This document shows, in pieces, positions 1-7,794 of a stretch of 46,216 nucleotides of DNA. Every line of letters starts with the position of its first letter. Position 1 is the first letter of the stretch. The position numbers were made by a program, and so were the translations under genes. Below the pieces are notes generated by a model, which was given only the letters and a program-made list of their open reading frames with translations, was not told where the DNA came from and did no database searches. The stretch is from a virus, in IMG/VR virus record IMGVR_UViG_3300017917_002425, positions 1 through 46,216 of that record; one strand, written 5' to 3'.

Positions 1-2
1 CG

Positions 3-224
3 CCAGCACTAAGTCATAGTAGTGTTTATGCAGGAGTTCCGGTATTTGTTGATGTGGGCAATAGGAGCAATTATTCTCGTTTAAATTTGCAATGGCCCAA
101 AGCACCTTATCAAATGCTAATAAATGGTAGTCAACCCATTTGGACTAGTGCCCAAATTTCGGTAAATTCTGCTATAGTTGCTCAAACTCGCAGAATAGAA
201 GTAGATGTAGTGCTTCAGAACTAG
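3..224 (+). CDS. C-terminal end of an unidentified protein (partial)
   Basis: An open frame runs from the left edge (codons in phase with base 3) to a TAG at 222-224, giving about 73 residues that begin PALSHSSVYAGVPV and end RRIEVDVVLQN. No start lies inside the window, so this is the 3' end of a gene that begins upstream. The sequence is rich in Ser, Asn, Val and aromatic residues, like beta-rich phage structural proteins, but I do not recognise a family. A 53-base gap with a -10 element separates it from the next gene. Confidence 0.55.
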   Translation, partial: PALSHSSVYAGVPVFVDVGNRSNYSRLNLQWPKAPYQMLINGSQPIWTSAQISVNSAIVAQTRRIEVDVVLQN

Positions 225-273
225 TAATTTAGTACAAGTTTGCTCTGTCATAAGTAATAGTATCCGTTTACTG

Positions 274-282
274 TGTTATAAT
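274..282 (+). promoter_or_regulatory. Extended -10 promoter for the first ClpP-like gene
   Basis: TGTTATAAT at 274-282 is an exact extended -10 (TGnTATAAT). There is no good -35 at 17 bp. The predicted start of transcription near 289 would leave a leader of about 24 nt before the ATG at 313. Confidence 0.5.
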
Positions 283-312
283 ATACGCAGTTAATAATAT
301 TGTTGAGAATGT

Positions 313-891
313 ATGGCAACCGCACCCGAAATAGATAACTCTGAAAAAGAACCGTCGAAGCTCTTGCAAGATCATGGCATGTATGTTTTCATGGATGATG
401 TTGATGCAGAAACTATCAAGCCTATCATTGAATGGATCCTTGTTGAGAATCACGTAGTAAAGAAAAAGAAAAAAGAATTGCTGTTGATGATCTGCTCACG
501 CGGCGGCCAAGTCGAAGAAGCCTTTGCACTCATTGACGTAATGAAAGCGTCTAGCATTCCAATTAAAACTGTAGGCTTAGGTTGCATAGCCAGTTGTGGA
601 CTCATGTTGTTCTTAGCCGGACACAAAGGGCGCAGAATCTTAACACCAAACACTAGTATCCTTAGTCATCAATATTCAGACTACGGTGAAGGCAAGCATC
701 ACGAATTGTTTGCGTTGCACAAAGAATACACACTAGTTCATCAGCGTATGCTAGAGCACTACAGAGAAGCCACTGGCTTAGATGATGAAACTATTTTGAC
801 CAAGTTGTTGCCAGCGTCAGACATGTATCTCAGTGCAGGCGAAGCCTTTGATCTTGGCATCTGCGACTACATCTCAGATCTTAAAAAATAA
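313..891 (+). CDS. ClpP-like serine protease, divergent paralogue
   Basis: A 192-residue protein of ClpP/crotonase fold. The serine-protease triad is visible: Ser94 in the nucleophile elbow IASCG, His119 in ILSHQ, and Asp170 in the segment SDMYLSAGEAFDLG, which matches the ClpP RDxFLSAxEAxxYG block. The oxyanion glycine pair is at SRGG (62-65). ClpP forms tetradecameric chambers that degrade unfolded proteins delivered by an AAA+ unfoldase. This copy is much more divergent than the second one at 2371-2964 and has a charged N-terminal extension with a KKKKK run near residue 50. No Clp ATPase is in the window, so it may work with host ClpX/ClpA or process phage capsid proteins; both are inference. 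Its stop abuts the stop of the opposite-strand gene. Confidence 0.85.
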   Translation: MATAPEIDNSEKEPSKLLQDHGMYVFMDDVDAETIKPIIEWILVENHVVKKKKKELLLMICSRGGQVEEAFALIDVMKASSIPIKTVGLGCIASCGLMLFLAGHKGRRILTPNTSILSHQYSDYGEGKHHELFALHKEYTLVHQRMLEHYREATGLDDETILTKLLPASDMYLSAGEAFDLGICDYISDLKK

Positions 892-2319
892 TCAATAACG
901 CTGGAACGGGCGACCGTATTTGGCAATATTATTCTTAGGACGTTGTGGAACAACTTCTGGAGCCGCTGGTACAAGTTCTTCGGTAGTGACTTGTTTAGGT
1001 CCTAGTTTAAAACTGAATCCACCACTACTTGGTTCAATAGCACTAGACTTATGTGACATAACTACATGCCCATCTAGTTTAGCTGGCCATTGTGTATGAA
1101 ATACTAGGGTGTTCTTTTTTAAATCTGAATACTGTTGAACAAAGTTATAATCTAATATTTCTAAAATAACTGCTTGCATTTGTGGAATTGCACCACCATT
1201 GATAGCTTCAACAACACCATTCTTAAGTGCATAGATAAGTTTACCACCGTCGGTGGCGCCTTCTTTTTTAAAGTTAATATCAGCCCATAAATTTTGATAT
1301 TCTGGCAATGGGGTTTTATTTTTAAGACTGTTCACAGCTTTAGTTTTAATTTCGTCGGTAAATGGTAAGAATTGACGGAACTTTTGTGGAATATGACTTG
1401 GACTAAGTTGGTTGATTAAGTCCATGGCATCAAATGGCTGGAATACCACGGGTCCAGTTTTACAAATATCAATAAACTCTAAAGCATTTTTGTATTGTTT
1501 CTTTTTATACAATGCATCTGGAATTTGTAATTTACTAATAGCAGGAGCAGCGCCACCGCCTTTGCCTTTACTACTAATATTGATTTCGTGATTAGTTGCT
1601 GGATTTTCAAAACGAGCATAACTATCAGCTAATGGATTATTGGCTTTACTTGGAAAGTTTAGAATAATACTGTTCATACTGCCGCCAAGCCACTTTAAAA
1701 ATGCATCACGGCTTGGAAAGTCTGTTTGATTATATACTAATGCAAGGACCCCTAGGTATTCTGTAGCGTAGTCGCGTATAGCTGTTCCAACTTTGGCATT
1801 AGACAATACTTCATTTGGCAAAATTGCAGGTTGTCCGGCCATGATTTGTTTAGCACACTCAATTACTGCCTGACCATACGGTGTACTTTTTAGTATTGGA
1901 TTATTAATAATTGCAGAGCCAAGTGTATCAGCAGGAATATTTTTATCAGTAATTTGAATTTGACCGGGTTTAACTAATACTGCTTCTTTTCCCATAGTTT
2001 GTTCAGTGTCGCCGGCTTTGGCAGCGTGACCTCCAAAGTCTGCTGTTTTAGCAAAATGACTCAACGGATACATCATATTATCCGTGCCTTTGGCTTTTAG
2101 CGTACCTTTAAATTTACCTGCTTGTTTTAATTCTAAAAAACGATCAGCTTCAGTAGGATCAACAATGACTTCTTTTCCGTCAGCAGTTTGAAAAGGTGTG
2201 CCGTTTTGAATATATTGAATAAATTTATTAAAACGATTTTGATCCTTGTTTAATTCTCCAGCAGCCAGTGTAGAAGCTTCGTCAAGGATGTTTTCGAGTA
2301 AGTTTAGAATATCACGCAT
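892..2319 (-). CDS. Unknown 475-residue protein between two clpP genes
   Basis: A 475-residue soluble protein with no signal peptide or membrane segment. I do not recognise a family. One block near the middle, EINISSKGKGGGAAPAIS, has an acidic residue followed by SSKG and a glycine-rich stretch. That is reminiscent of the D...E-x-K cores of some PD-(D/E)XK nucleases, but this is only a visual resemblance. The C-terminus is Pro-rich (LVPAAPEVVPQRP). The gene lies on the strand opposite its neighbours, ends against the ClpP-like gene, and diverges from the canonical clpP. Its ATG has only a weak A-rich ribosome site. Confidence 0.75.
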   Translation of the reverse strand: MRDILNLLENILDEASTLAAGELNKDQNRFNKFIQYIQNGTPFQTADGKEVIVDPTEADRFLELKQAGKFKGTLKAKGTDNMMYPLSHFAKTADFGGHAAKAGDTEQTMGKEAVLVKPGQIQITDKNIPADTLGSAIINNPILKSTPYGQAVIECAKQIMAGQPAILPNEVLSNAKVGTAIRDYATEYLGVLALVYNQTDFPSRDAFLKWLGGSMNSIILNFPSKANNPLADSYARFENPATNHEINISSKGKGGGAAPAISKLQIPDALYKKKQYKNALEFIDICKTGPVVFQPFDAMDLINQLSPSHIPQKFRQFLPFTDEIKTKAVNSLKNKTPLPEYQNLWADINFKKEGATDGGKLIYALKNGVVEAINGGAIPQMQAVILEILDYNFVQQYSDLKKNTLVFHTQWPAKLDGHVVMSHKSSAIEPSSGGFSFKLGPKQVTTEELVPAAPEVVPQRPKNNIAKYGRPFQRY

Positions 2320-2348
2320 TTGTATTTTCTTTAAGGTTATGTTATACT
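2320..2348 (+). promoter_or_regulatory. Extended -10 promoter for clpP
   Basis: TGTTATACT at 2340-2348 gives an extended -10, with a poor -35 (TTGTAT, 2320-2325) at 17 bp. Transcription would begin near 2355. A strong AGGAG site precedes the ATG at 2371. Confidence 0.5.
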
Positions 2349-2370
2349 TATCAAATAAACAGGAGAACCT

Positions 2371-2964
2371 ATGCCAAATTTAGTACCTATTGTAGTAGAA
2401 CAAACTAGTAAAGGCGAACGTAGCTACGATATATACAGTAGATTGTTGCGCGACCGCATTGTTATGCTGGATACAGATGTAAACAGTCATTCGGCTAGTT
2501 TAATCGTAGCGCAAATCTTATTTTTAGAGGCTGAAGATCCTGAAAGAGACATACTATTCTATATTAATAGTCCTGGTGGAAGTGTCACTGCTGGCATGTC
2601 TATATATGATACTATGCAATTTGTCAAACCCGACATAAGCACTATTGTTATGGGCCAAGCCTGCTCAATGGGCAGTTTATTAGCACAAGCCGGAGCTCCG
2701 GGTAAGCGTTATATACTACCGTATGCACGTCATATGATTCATCAACCATCGGGTGGCGCACAAGGTCAAGCAACAGATATTCAAATTCAAGCACAAGAAA
2801 TCTTAAAGATGAAGAAGTACTTGACAGAGATTTACGCCAAGCATAATACTGCTGGCAAAACTTACGAGCAGTTGGCCGCTGACATGGAACGTGATTATTT
2901 TATGTCAGCTGAAGAAGCACTGGCTTACGGACTTGTAGACAAGATTATAACTAAGAGAGATTAA
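2371..2964 (+). CDS. clpP: ATP-dependent Clp protease proteolytic subunit
   Basis: A 197-residue canonical ClpP. The triad is Ser99 ([10 protein letters not shown]), His124 ([15 protein letters not shown]) and Asp175 ([11 protein letters not shown]), and the oxyanion SPGGS is at 67-71. The length matches mature bacterial ClpP with almost no propeptide. ClpP self-assembles into a barrel and needs a ClpX/ClpA-type partner to feed substrates; none is encoded here, so a host unfoldase is the likely partner. The start at 2371 has an AGGAGAA site 6 bases upstream. The stop shares one base with the next ATG (TAATG), so it is probably translationally coupled to the asparagine-synthetase-like gene. 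Confidence 0.95.
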   Translation: MPNLVPIVVEQTSKGERSYDIYSRLLRDRIVMLDTDVNSHSASLIVAQILFLEAEDPERDILFYINSPGGSVTAGMSIYDTMQFVKPDISTIVMGQACSMGSLLAQAGAPGKRYILPYARHMIHQPSGGAQGQATDIQIQAQEILKMKKYLTEIYAKHNTAGKTYEQLAADMERDYFMSAEEALAYGLVDKIITKRD

Positions 2965-4133
2965 TGTTTTTTTCGATAACCAGGGAAGTAAAAGATAATT
3001 TTAACAATAATTATCGTTTAGGTTCATTTAATATCTATACCGACGCAGGTTGGCACCAAGGTTCAGTTGGCGACCATTTAGTTTTATATAAAGGGTATGC
3101 TGACGTAGGCACAATGGAAACTTTATTGCCAACTATTGTGCAACAGCAAGAACCGGAATTACGTGGAAATTTTTGTGCTATAGTTTTTGATCCAGCAACT
3201 AATACTGTTCAAATTAAAACTGATCGGTATCGTAGTTTTCCCATCTACGTGACCGACAATGAAGAAATTACTAATTTATTGTCACAGGCATGGACAGTTT
3301 GGGCAGACAGTGTGATTACTATTGATCAAAATCTACGAGTCACACAACAACATTTTAATCTAATAGGAAACATTAATCTTAATCCTATAACATTAGATGA
3401 CGCACTGGATCAAATTGATTCTATTCTTTCAGAACGTGTGCAAGGTTTTTTACAGCACAATACACTGCCAATCAAAGCATTTCTTAGTGGTGGTGTAGAT
3501 AGTTTATTAGTTTACAGTTATCTACAACGATTCACTGACAATTATGAATTAGTTAAATATCAACATATTGACTATGATCGTTTCTGGTTGATGAATTCAG
3601 GAACTCTTAAAGAACGTTTTTGGGGTTATGGGCAAATTCACCACTGGACTGAACCTTGTATTTTAACTTCAGGAACTCCGGGCGATGAATTTATGTTGCG
3701 TAGTCCCACTACATCAGACATGCTATTAAAATTTAACAAGATGTACATAGTTGATATGTTAACTTTACCAGAATGGCAAGGTTGTCTGCATGAAAAATAT
3801 TTTCGTAAACCACAAAATTATAGAATATTTAAAGAGCAAACAATAGATCCAGGTTGGGATCAAGAAATGTTATTATGGAACATGTGTAATATCATTGCTA
3901 ATGATTGGCAACATTGGCATCTAGGCAATACACTAACATTTACACCTTTACGCGACTTAGAAATTTTTAAAATATTACTTCGTTTACCGTTAGATATACA
4001 ATTAACACAAATTATGAACAGCGATATTTCAAAAGCATTAATTGAGCGCAATGGCCCGGGTCTAACCCGTTTAATTAGCAATCAAAAAAATGTTGGAAAT
4101 CCCCTAAGCAATTTAGTGGACTTTTTGTTGTAA
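2964..4133 (+). CDS. Asparagine-synthetase-like ATP-dependent amidotransferase lacking the nucleophile Cys
   Basis: A 389-residue protein with the AsnB domain order. The N-terminal half resembles the class II glutamine amidotransferase fold: GNFCAIVFDP (69-78) and TDRYRSFPIYV (87-97) match the GxFA and DRxGxxPLYY landmarks. The C-terminal half is a PP-loop synthetase with SGGVDS at 175-180 and TSGTPGDEF at 235-243. In true glutamine-dependent enzymes Cys follows the initiator Met; here the protein begins MFFS, so glutaminase activity is unlikely. It may use free ammonia or another nucleophile, or modify a peptide or small molecule as other AsnB-like ATPases do. It is shorter than E. coli AsnB (about 550 residues). 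It follows clpP with a one-base overlap. Confidence 0.8.
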   Translation: MFFSITREVKDNFNNNYRLGSFNIYTDAGWHQGSVGDHLVLYKGYADVGTMETLLPTIVQQQEPELRGNFCAIVFDPATNTVQIKTDRYRSFPIYVTDNEEITNLLSQAWTVWADSVITIDQNLRVTQQHFNLIGNINLNPITLDDALDQIDSILSERVQGFLQHNTLPIKAFLSGGVDSLLVYSYLQRFTDNYELVKYQHIDYDRFWLMNSGTLKERFWGYGQIHHWTEPCILTSGTPGDEFMLRSPTTSDMLLKFNKMYIVDMLTLPEWQGCLHEKYFRKPQNYRIFKEQTIDPGWDQEMLLWNMCNIIANDWQHWHLGNTLTFTPLRDLEIFKILLRLPLDIQLTQIMNSDISKALIERNGPGLTRLISNQKNVGNPLSNLVDFLL

Positions 4134-4144
4134 AAAAACAACGG

Positions 4145-4184
4145 TTGACCAAAAATGCCCGATTTGCTATACTATTAAAATAGT
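4145..4184 (+). promoter_or_regulatory. Sigma70-like phage promoter (early type)
   Basis: TTGACC (4145-4150), a 17-bp spacer, then TATACT (4168-4173) preceded by TGC, which makes an extended -10. AAATAGT at 4178-4184 is a variant of the GTATAGT element found four bases below the -10 of four sister promoters. Confidence 0.85.
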
Positions 4185-4202
4185 AAACAAAACGGAGCTA
4201 AA

Positions 4203-4613
4203 ATGAAACAAATTCAATACGCAGGTTATTCAATTCTTAAAGATGGCACTTGGAAGTTTCGTACTGCTACAAACGAAAATCGTGTGCATCAATTAGTGGC
4301 ATTTGGTGAAGCGGTACATATGATTCTGTTGCCTAAGCCTGTAGCAACCAAGTCTGAAGCTGCCAAGCAGTTGTTGGCCATGGATTACAAGAGTAAAGAT
4401 GCGGCTGCAGTAGATTTCTTTGTGCAAAATGCTCGAGACGAAAACCCGTTCAAACGGTCTGCAAAGGTTGTCAAAGTTTCTGTGCCTAACTCTGCCATGG
4501 TTCAGTTAGTAGGTGCCAAGGTTAAAGTTGTTAACGAACACGGTACTGCTAAAGAACGTCGTGAAGCAAACAAAAGATTAATGGCCCAATACGAAGCACA
4601 GATGGCTGCATAA
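4203..4613 (+). CDS. Unknown phage protein, 136 residues
   Basis: A basic, Ala/Lys-rich soluble protein of 136 residues beginning MKQIQYAGYSILKDG. I do not recognise a family. The start is set by a GGAG site 6 bases upstream and by the strong promoter at 4145-4173. The C-terminus (KERREANKRLMAQYEAQMAA) looks helical. As the first gene after an early-type promoter it may act in host takeover, but there is no direct evidence. Confidence 0.75.
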   Translation: MKQIQYAGYSILKDGTWKFRTATNENRVHQLVAFGEAVHMILLPKPVATKSEAAKQLLAMDYKSKDAAAVDFFVQNARDENPFKRSAKVVKVSVPNSAMVQLVGAKVKVVNEHGTAKERREANKRLMAQYEAQMAA

Positions 4614-4703
4614 GAATCATTCCATATGATACTCCAAACCCGGCTGTTGATCAGGGCACACCAATAAGTCCTAAGTCCGGGATAATGATCGATAATTAAC
4701 TGC

Positions 4704-5741
4704 ATGAGAATAAGAGTAATAGGGCAACGAAACAATCTTGGCATAGGTATTCACTATGCCAATTTTTGTGATCATCTTAAAAGGATCTATGGACTAACAG
4801 TAGAAGAAATAGATTTTATGGATCAAAACTCTGTTGATCGTGCTATAGGCTCAAGCCAAGATTCTGATATAAACATTTGTTTTATAGCAGGCAATATACA
4901 TGAGTTTTTTAAGGGTAAAATAATCCAATATATTGTGTTTGAAACGGATTGTATTGCCGATCATATACTCAAAGTTTTACAACCCGCAGATGCTGTGTGG
5001 GTGCCAAGCACTTGGGGGCAAGAAATATTAAAACAGCACGGAATTGAATCTACTGTAGTTCCGGAAGGGGTAGATCCAAACTTGTTTAATCCGTATAGAT
5101 TTGACAATATCCAGCGTCCATTTAGATTTTTAACTATTGGTAAGTTTGAAGGTCGTAAAAGCATACGCGAAACTATCGAAGCATTTGCTGAAGAGTTCGG
5201 TAATAACAACAAAGTTGAATTATTTGTTAAAACTGGACACTATAGTGATGATCCAGCTCACTTAGAAGAACTCAAACAGTTTTGCGATAGTTTCAACTTG
5301 GATAATTTAACAGTTTACTGGGGCAATCACGAAAACATGGCGGACTTATATCGGTCAAGTGATGTGTTTGTTTTTCCTACTAAAGGCGAAGCCTGGGGAT
5401 TGCCGTTGATTGAGGCCGCCGCATCAGGATTACCAATTATAACTGTAATGCATTCTGGTCATACAGAATATTTGCAACATATTCTATCCAGTGTAATGTC
5501 GGTTGGATTCAAACTAGTTCCAGTTGATTGTCCAGATTTCAAAAAAGCATATCCGGGTGATTGCGGACAGTGGGCGCAAGTAGATATAGCTCATTTACGA
5601 GAGTTCATGCGATCAGCATACAATAATTTTTCTATTATAAAAGAACGTGCTGTGCAAAATAGCGACATAATACGCACGGCTTTTAGTTGGCAAAGTAGCG
5701 TAAATCGGGCCCTAAAAGTGTTGCAAAAATACAACGGTTGA
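4704..5741 (+). CDS. GT4-family glycosyltransferase
   Basis: A 345-residue GT-B fold enzyme. The C-terminal donor-binding domain carries the GT4 E-x7-E signature, E229 to E237 in TKGEAWGLPLIEAAASG. Other landmarks are VPEGVDPNLFNP (119-130) and the domain-junction strand FLTIGKFEGRKS (142-153). Such enzymes move a sugar from a nucleotide donor to a lipid, protein, DNA base or glycan. In T4-like phages, glycosyltransferases may decorate DNA or virion proteins or alter host surface glycans; the acceptor cannot be told here. No strong ribosome site precedes the ATG. The next promoter's -35 lies over its stop codon. Confidence 0.88.
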   Translation: MRIRVIGQRNNLGIGIHYANFCDHLKRIYGLTVEEIDFMDQNSVDRAIGSSQDSDINICFIAGNIHEFFKGKIIQYIVFETDCIADHILKVLQPADAVWVPSTWGQEILKQHGIESTVVPEGVDPNLFNPYRFDNIQRPFRFLTIGKFEGRKSIRETIEAFAEEFGNNNKVELFVKTGHYSDDPAHLEELKQFCDSFNLDNLTVYWGNHENMADLYRSSDVFVFPTKGEAWGLPLIEAAASGLPIITVMHSGHTEYLQHILSSVMSVGFKLVPVDCPDFKKAYPGDCGQWAQVDIAHLREFMRSAYNNFSIIKERAVQNSDIIRTAFSWQSSVNRALKVLQKYNG

Positions 5742-5777
5742 CCAGAATCTCCATTTCGGCTATAATGTATGTATAGT
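5738..5777 (+). promoter_or_regulatory. Sigma70-like phage promoter (early type)
   Basis: TTGACC (5738-5743), a 17-bp spacer and a perfect TATAAT (5761-5766). GTATAGT occupies 5771-5777, four bases below the -10. The -35 overlaps the end of the glycosyltransferase gene. It drives the cluster 5797-7099. Confidence 0.9.
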
Positions 5778-5796
5778 TAATAAAAAGGAGCTGAAA

Positions 5797-6051
5797 ATGG
5801 AAGTTCAAGTTAAAGACATTATCCGTGCATATGACTTCAAACCAATGGTTGGTCGTGAGGATTGTTTTGTTGAAGGTGAAGTGTTAGATCGTTGTGACAC
5901 TACCCAAGGTTTCCAAGCATACAAAATTCGTGTCACTCGTGATTCGTGGTCAGATTCTGAAGATAAAGGTCGTGTTGGTATTGAAATTTTTGTTCCTTGG
6001 CGTGTTAGTTTTAACGAATACCAGGGTCGTGTTATTAACTTGTCAAGATAA
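5797..6051 (+). CDS. Unknown small phage protein, 84 residues
   Basis: First gene of a five-gene cluster behind the 5738 promoter, with an AAGGAG site 8 bases before the ATG. The 84-residue product (MEVQVKDIIRAYDFKP...) is acidic and Val-rich, with a C-terminus VSFNEYQGRVINLSR that suggests a small beta fold. I do not recognise a family. It is followed after 10 bases by the next gene. Confidence 0.75.
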   Translation: MEVQVKDIIRAYDFKPMVGREDCFVEGEVLDRCDTTQGFQAYKIRVTRDSWSDSEDKGRVGIEIFVPWRVSFNEYQGRVINLSR

Positions 6052-6061
6052 GGAGCGGTTA

Positions 6062-6217
6062 ATGGACTTTAAAACTATACCTCTTAAAGAATTGCTTGAA
6101 AAAATTGAGTATTACTCCAGTTTCGAGCCACGTGGTGTCAACTACCAAAACATGTTGAATCAGTATGAAGCCGAACTTGAACGTCGCTTCTTGGCCTGGG
6201 AAGTTTGCGAAGTATGA
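6062..6217 (+). CDS. Unknown small phage protein, 51 residues
   Basis: ATG at 6062 preceded by AAGGAGCGG. A longer in-frame extension exists upstream but is only a shadow of the preceding gene. The product, MDFKTIPLKELLEKIEYYSS..., is helical and rich in Glu/Lys/Leu. No family is recognised. Its stop overlaps the next ATG. Confidence 0.65.
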   Translation: MDFKTIPLKELLEKIEYYSSFEPRGVNYQNMLNQYEAELERRFLAWEVCEV

Positions 6218-6498
6218 AGACTCCGGTCGCTTACGAACACACAGATCGTTTAGGGCAACCTATACAGGTGGGAAATTATGTGGCATTTACTTCGTATCAC
6301 TATCGAGGTGTTTGGGTTGGTACAATAACCAAGTTAACGGCCAAACGTGTTAAAATGACATTTACTAACTCGTATGAGCACAACGGAGAAAGAAAGTATT
6401 ACACTTGCCGTCATATTGCTCATCCGCAAGATTGTTTGATATTGAGCGAAACATTACCACAACATTTAACATTAGCTACATTACAGAAAAAAATATGA
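6214..6498 (+). CDS. Unknown phage protein, 94 residues
   Basis: ATG at 6214 overlaps the previous stop (ATGA), so this start is preferred to a TTG nine bases earlier. The segment LGQPIQVGNYVAFTSYHYRG...GTITKLTAKRVKMTF looks like a small SH3-like beta barrel of the type used in nucleic-acid or protein binding. That is an impression, not a family match. It overlaps the following gene by four bases. Confidence 0.7.
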   Translation: MKTPVAYEHTDRLGQPIQVGNYVAFTSYHYRGVWVGTITKLTAKRVKMTFTNSYEHNGERKYYTCRHIAHPQDCLILSETLPQHLTLATLQKKI

Positions 6499-6734
6499 AC
6501 GAAATAAAAGTAGAAAGTTTTATCTCGGGTGACTCCAACTTATTCAATGTTGTTAGTCAATATCCACGTTTGAATATGGTTCCTATTGATCATGTCGATA
6601 CAGTTCGTTCAGGATTAAAGCGATTAGGGTATAACTTCCGTATTCGTTATCGTGGTCCGCATCGTCCGCAACATGATACCTTAAAACAAGATGCCCGTGC
6701 CTTTACTGTTTACATTTACGATAATATATTATGA
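6495..6734 (+). CDS. Unknown phage protein, 79 residues
   Basis: ATG at 6495 overlaps the previous stop (ATGA). The product MNEIKVESFISGDSNLFNVV... is basic in its second half (RIRYRGPHRPQ). No family is recognised. It is the fourth gene of a tightly coupled cluster and overlaps the SWIM-domain gene by four bases. Confidence 0.7.
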   Translation: MNEIKVESFISGDSNLFNVVSQYPRLNMVPIDHVDTVRSGLKRLGYNFRIRYRGPHRPQHDTLKQDARAFTVYIYDNIL

Positions 6735-7099
6735 AAACATTTCAAGAAGTCACTGAATGGGATCCAGAATATTGTGTTCCTAACCATGTGTATTTTCTCA
6801 ACGATTCAAAAGAAAAAATGTATGGCTATGTTAATAGCAAGGGCATAGTTCAAAACTTCACTAAGCCCTACAAGTTTTACAGTAAAGGTCGTAAGTTTAA
6901 AGAAGTAGATAACACTTGGGGTTTTCGAATTGAGGAGGAAGAACCAGAAGTTATTGTAGGCAAAGAATACAAAGTGCCCGGTAGTCGAGGTGCTATCTAC
7001 ACTGTGACCGACGATAACGGAACTTGGAGTTGTACTTGCCCCGCATCAAAGTGGCAAAAGGGTGAGTGCAAACATATTCAAGCACTTAAAGTTCAATAA
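6731..7099 (+). CDS. SWIM zinc-finger protein
   Basis: A 122-residue protein whose C-terminus carries a CxCx9CxH zinc site: Cys101, Cys103, Cys113 and His115 in WSCTCPASKWQKGECKHI. This is the SWIM-finger signature, a module for DNA or protein binding. The N-terminal 95 residues are unassigned. It ends the plus-strand cluster that starts at 5797 and overlaps the last LamG gene tail-to-tail by seven bases, so transcription converges here without a visible hairpin terminator. Confidence 0.85.
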   Translation: MKTFQEVTEWDPEYCVPNHVYFLNDSKEKMYGYVNSKGIVQNFTKPYKFYSKGRKFKEVDNTWGFRIEEEEPEVIVGKEYKVPGSRGAIYTVTDDNGTWSCTCPASKWQKGECKHIQALKVQ

Positions 7100-7794
7100 C
7101 CGTATTTGGCTTTGGTTGCGTTGTAGTTCTGTAGCACTTGTTGGGCTGATAATGCTCCTGAATAGCAATAAACTTCGGCGATATTGCCGTTAAGCAAATT
7201 GCCTCCTGGTGCGAAGCAACCTAAATTAACGGACCCATCTCCTCCATGACCACCGGCACTATAGGTAGGATCAAACTGATCCAGCACACCATTCACATAA
7301 AGAGATATCTGTGGATCTGAAAATACTACTGTAGCGCAATACCAAGTTCCTGAATTAAAATTAGTTGAACTGCCAAACGCACCGCCTCCGGCATAGGGAG
7401 GAATGTTAGAATTGCCGGCCCATAGTGTAGAAGTGCCAGAAAAGAACATGTAATGCCCGCCGGCATCACTACTAACAATATTATTGTCTGCGCCCAAAGT
7501 AATTTGAAACCATACCATCTTGGTGTAGGTGTTAGGTGGCAATACATATGGAGTGGAGCCTGTGCTGTATTGAGTAAATCCGTCAAAGGAAAAATAACTA
7601 GGTAATCCTGAGACGTATGTAGGTGAGTTTACTAATGTTTGATCAGCACCATTACCTGACAAATCTGCCCAGGTAGTGCCCGAACCAGGATAACTGGCAG
7701 GGTTATTGGCATCTAACCACATGGTCAGCCCACTGGTGACTAATCCTGGCGTTTGATAGCGCCCACCTACTAATCGTGTTCCTTGAATAATCAT
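7093..7794 (-). CDS. LamG/concanavalin-like lectin protein, fourth tandem copy
   Basis: 233 residues, last of four tandem paralogues. It shares the frame MIIQG...; LTMWLDANNPASYPGSGTTW-ADLSGNG; a central beta-sandwich segment; and a C-terminal block IAEVYCYSGALSAQQVLQNYNATKAKYG. This is the LamG/ConA-like jelly-roll layout common in phage adhesins. The likely role is a distal tail-fibre or surface adhesin that binds host glycans. It overlaps the upstream copy by four bases (ATGA). The four copies differ most in the central residues, where binding loops would lie. Confidence 0.85.
   Translation of the reverse strand: MIIQGTRLVGGRYQTPGLVTSGLTMWLDANNPASYPGSGTTWADLSGNGADQTLVNSPTYVSGLPSYFSFDGFTQYSTGSTPYVLPPNTYTKMVWFQITLGADNNIVSSDAGGHYMFFSGTSTLWAGNSNIPPYAGGGAFGSSTNFNSGTWYCATVVFSDPQISLYVNGVLDQFDPTYSAGGHGGDGSVNLGCFAPGGNLLNGNIAEVYCYSGALSAQQVLQNYNATKAKYGY

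Noticed and set aside
4621-4703. Promoter for the glycosyltransferase
   Set aside because: A GATAAT-like -10 and a TTGATC are present, but they are 28 bp apart, too far for sigma70.
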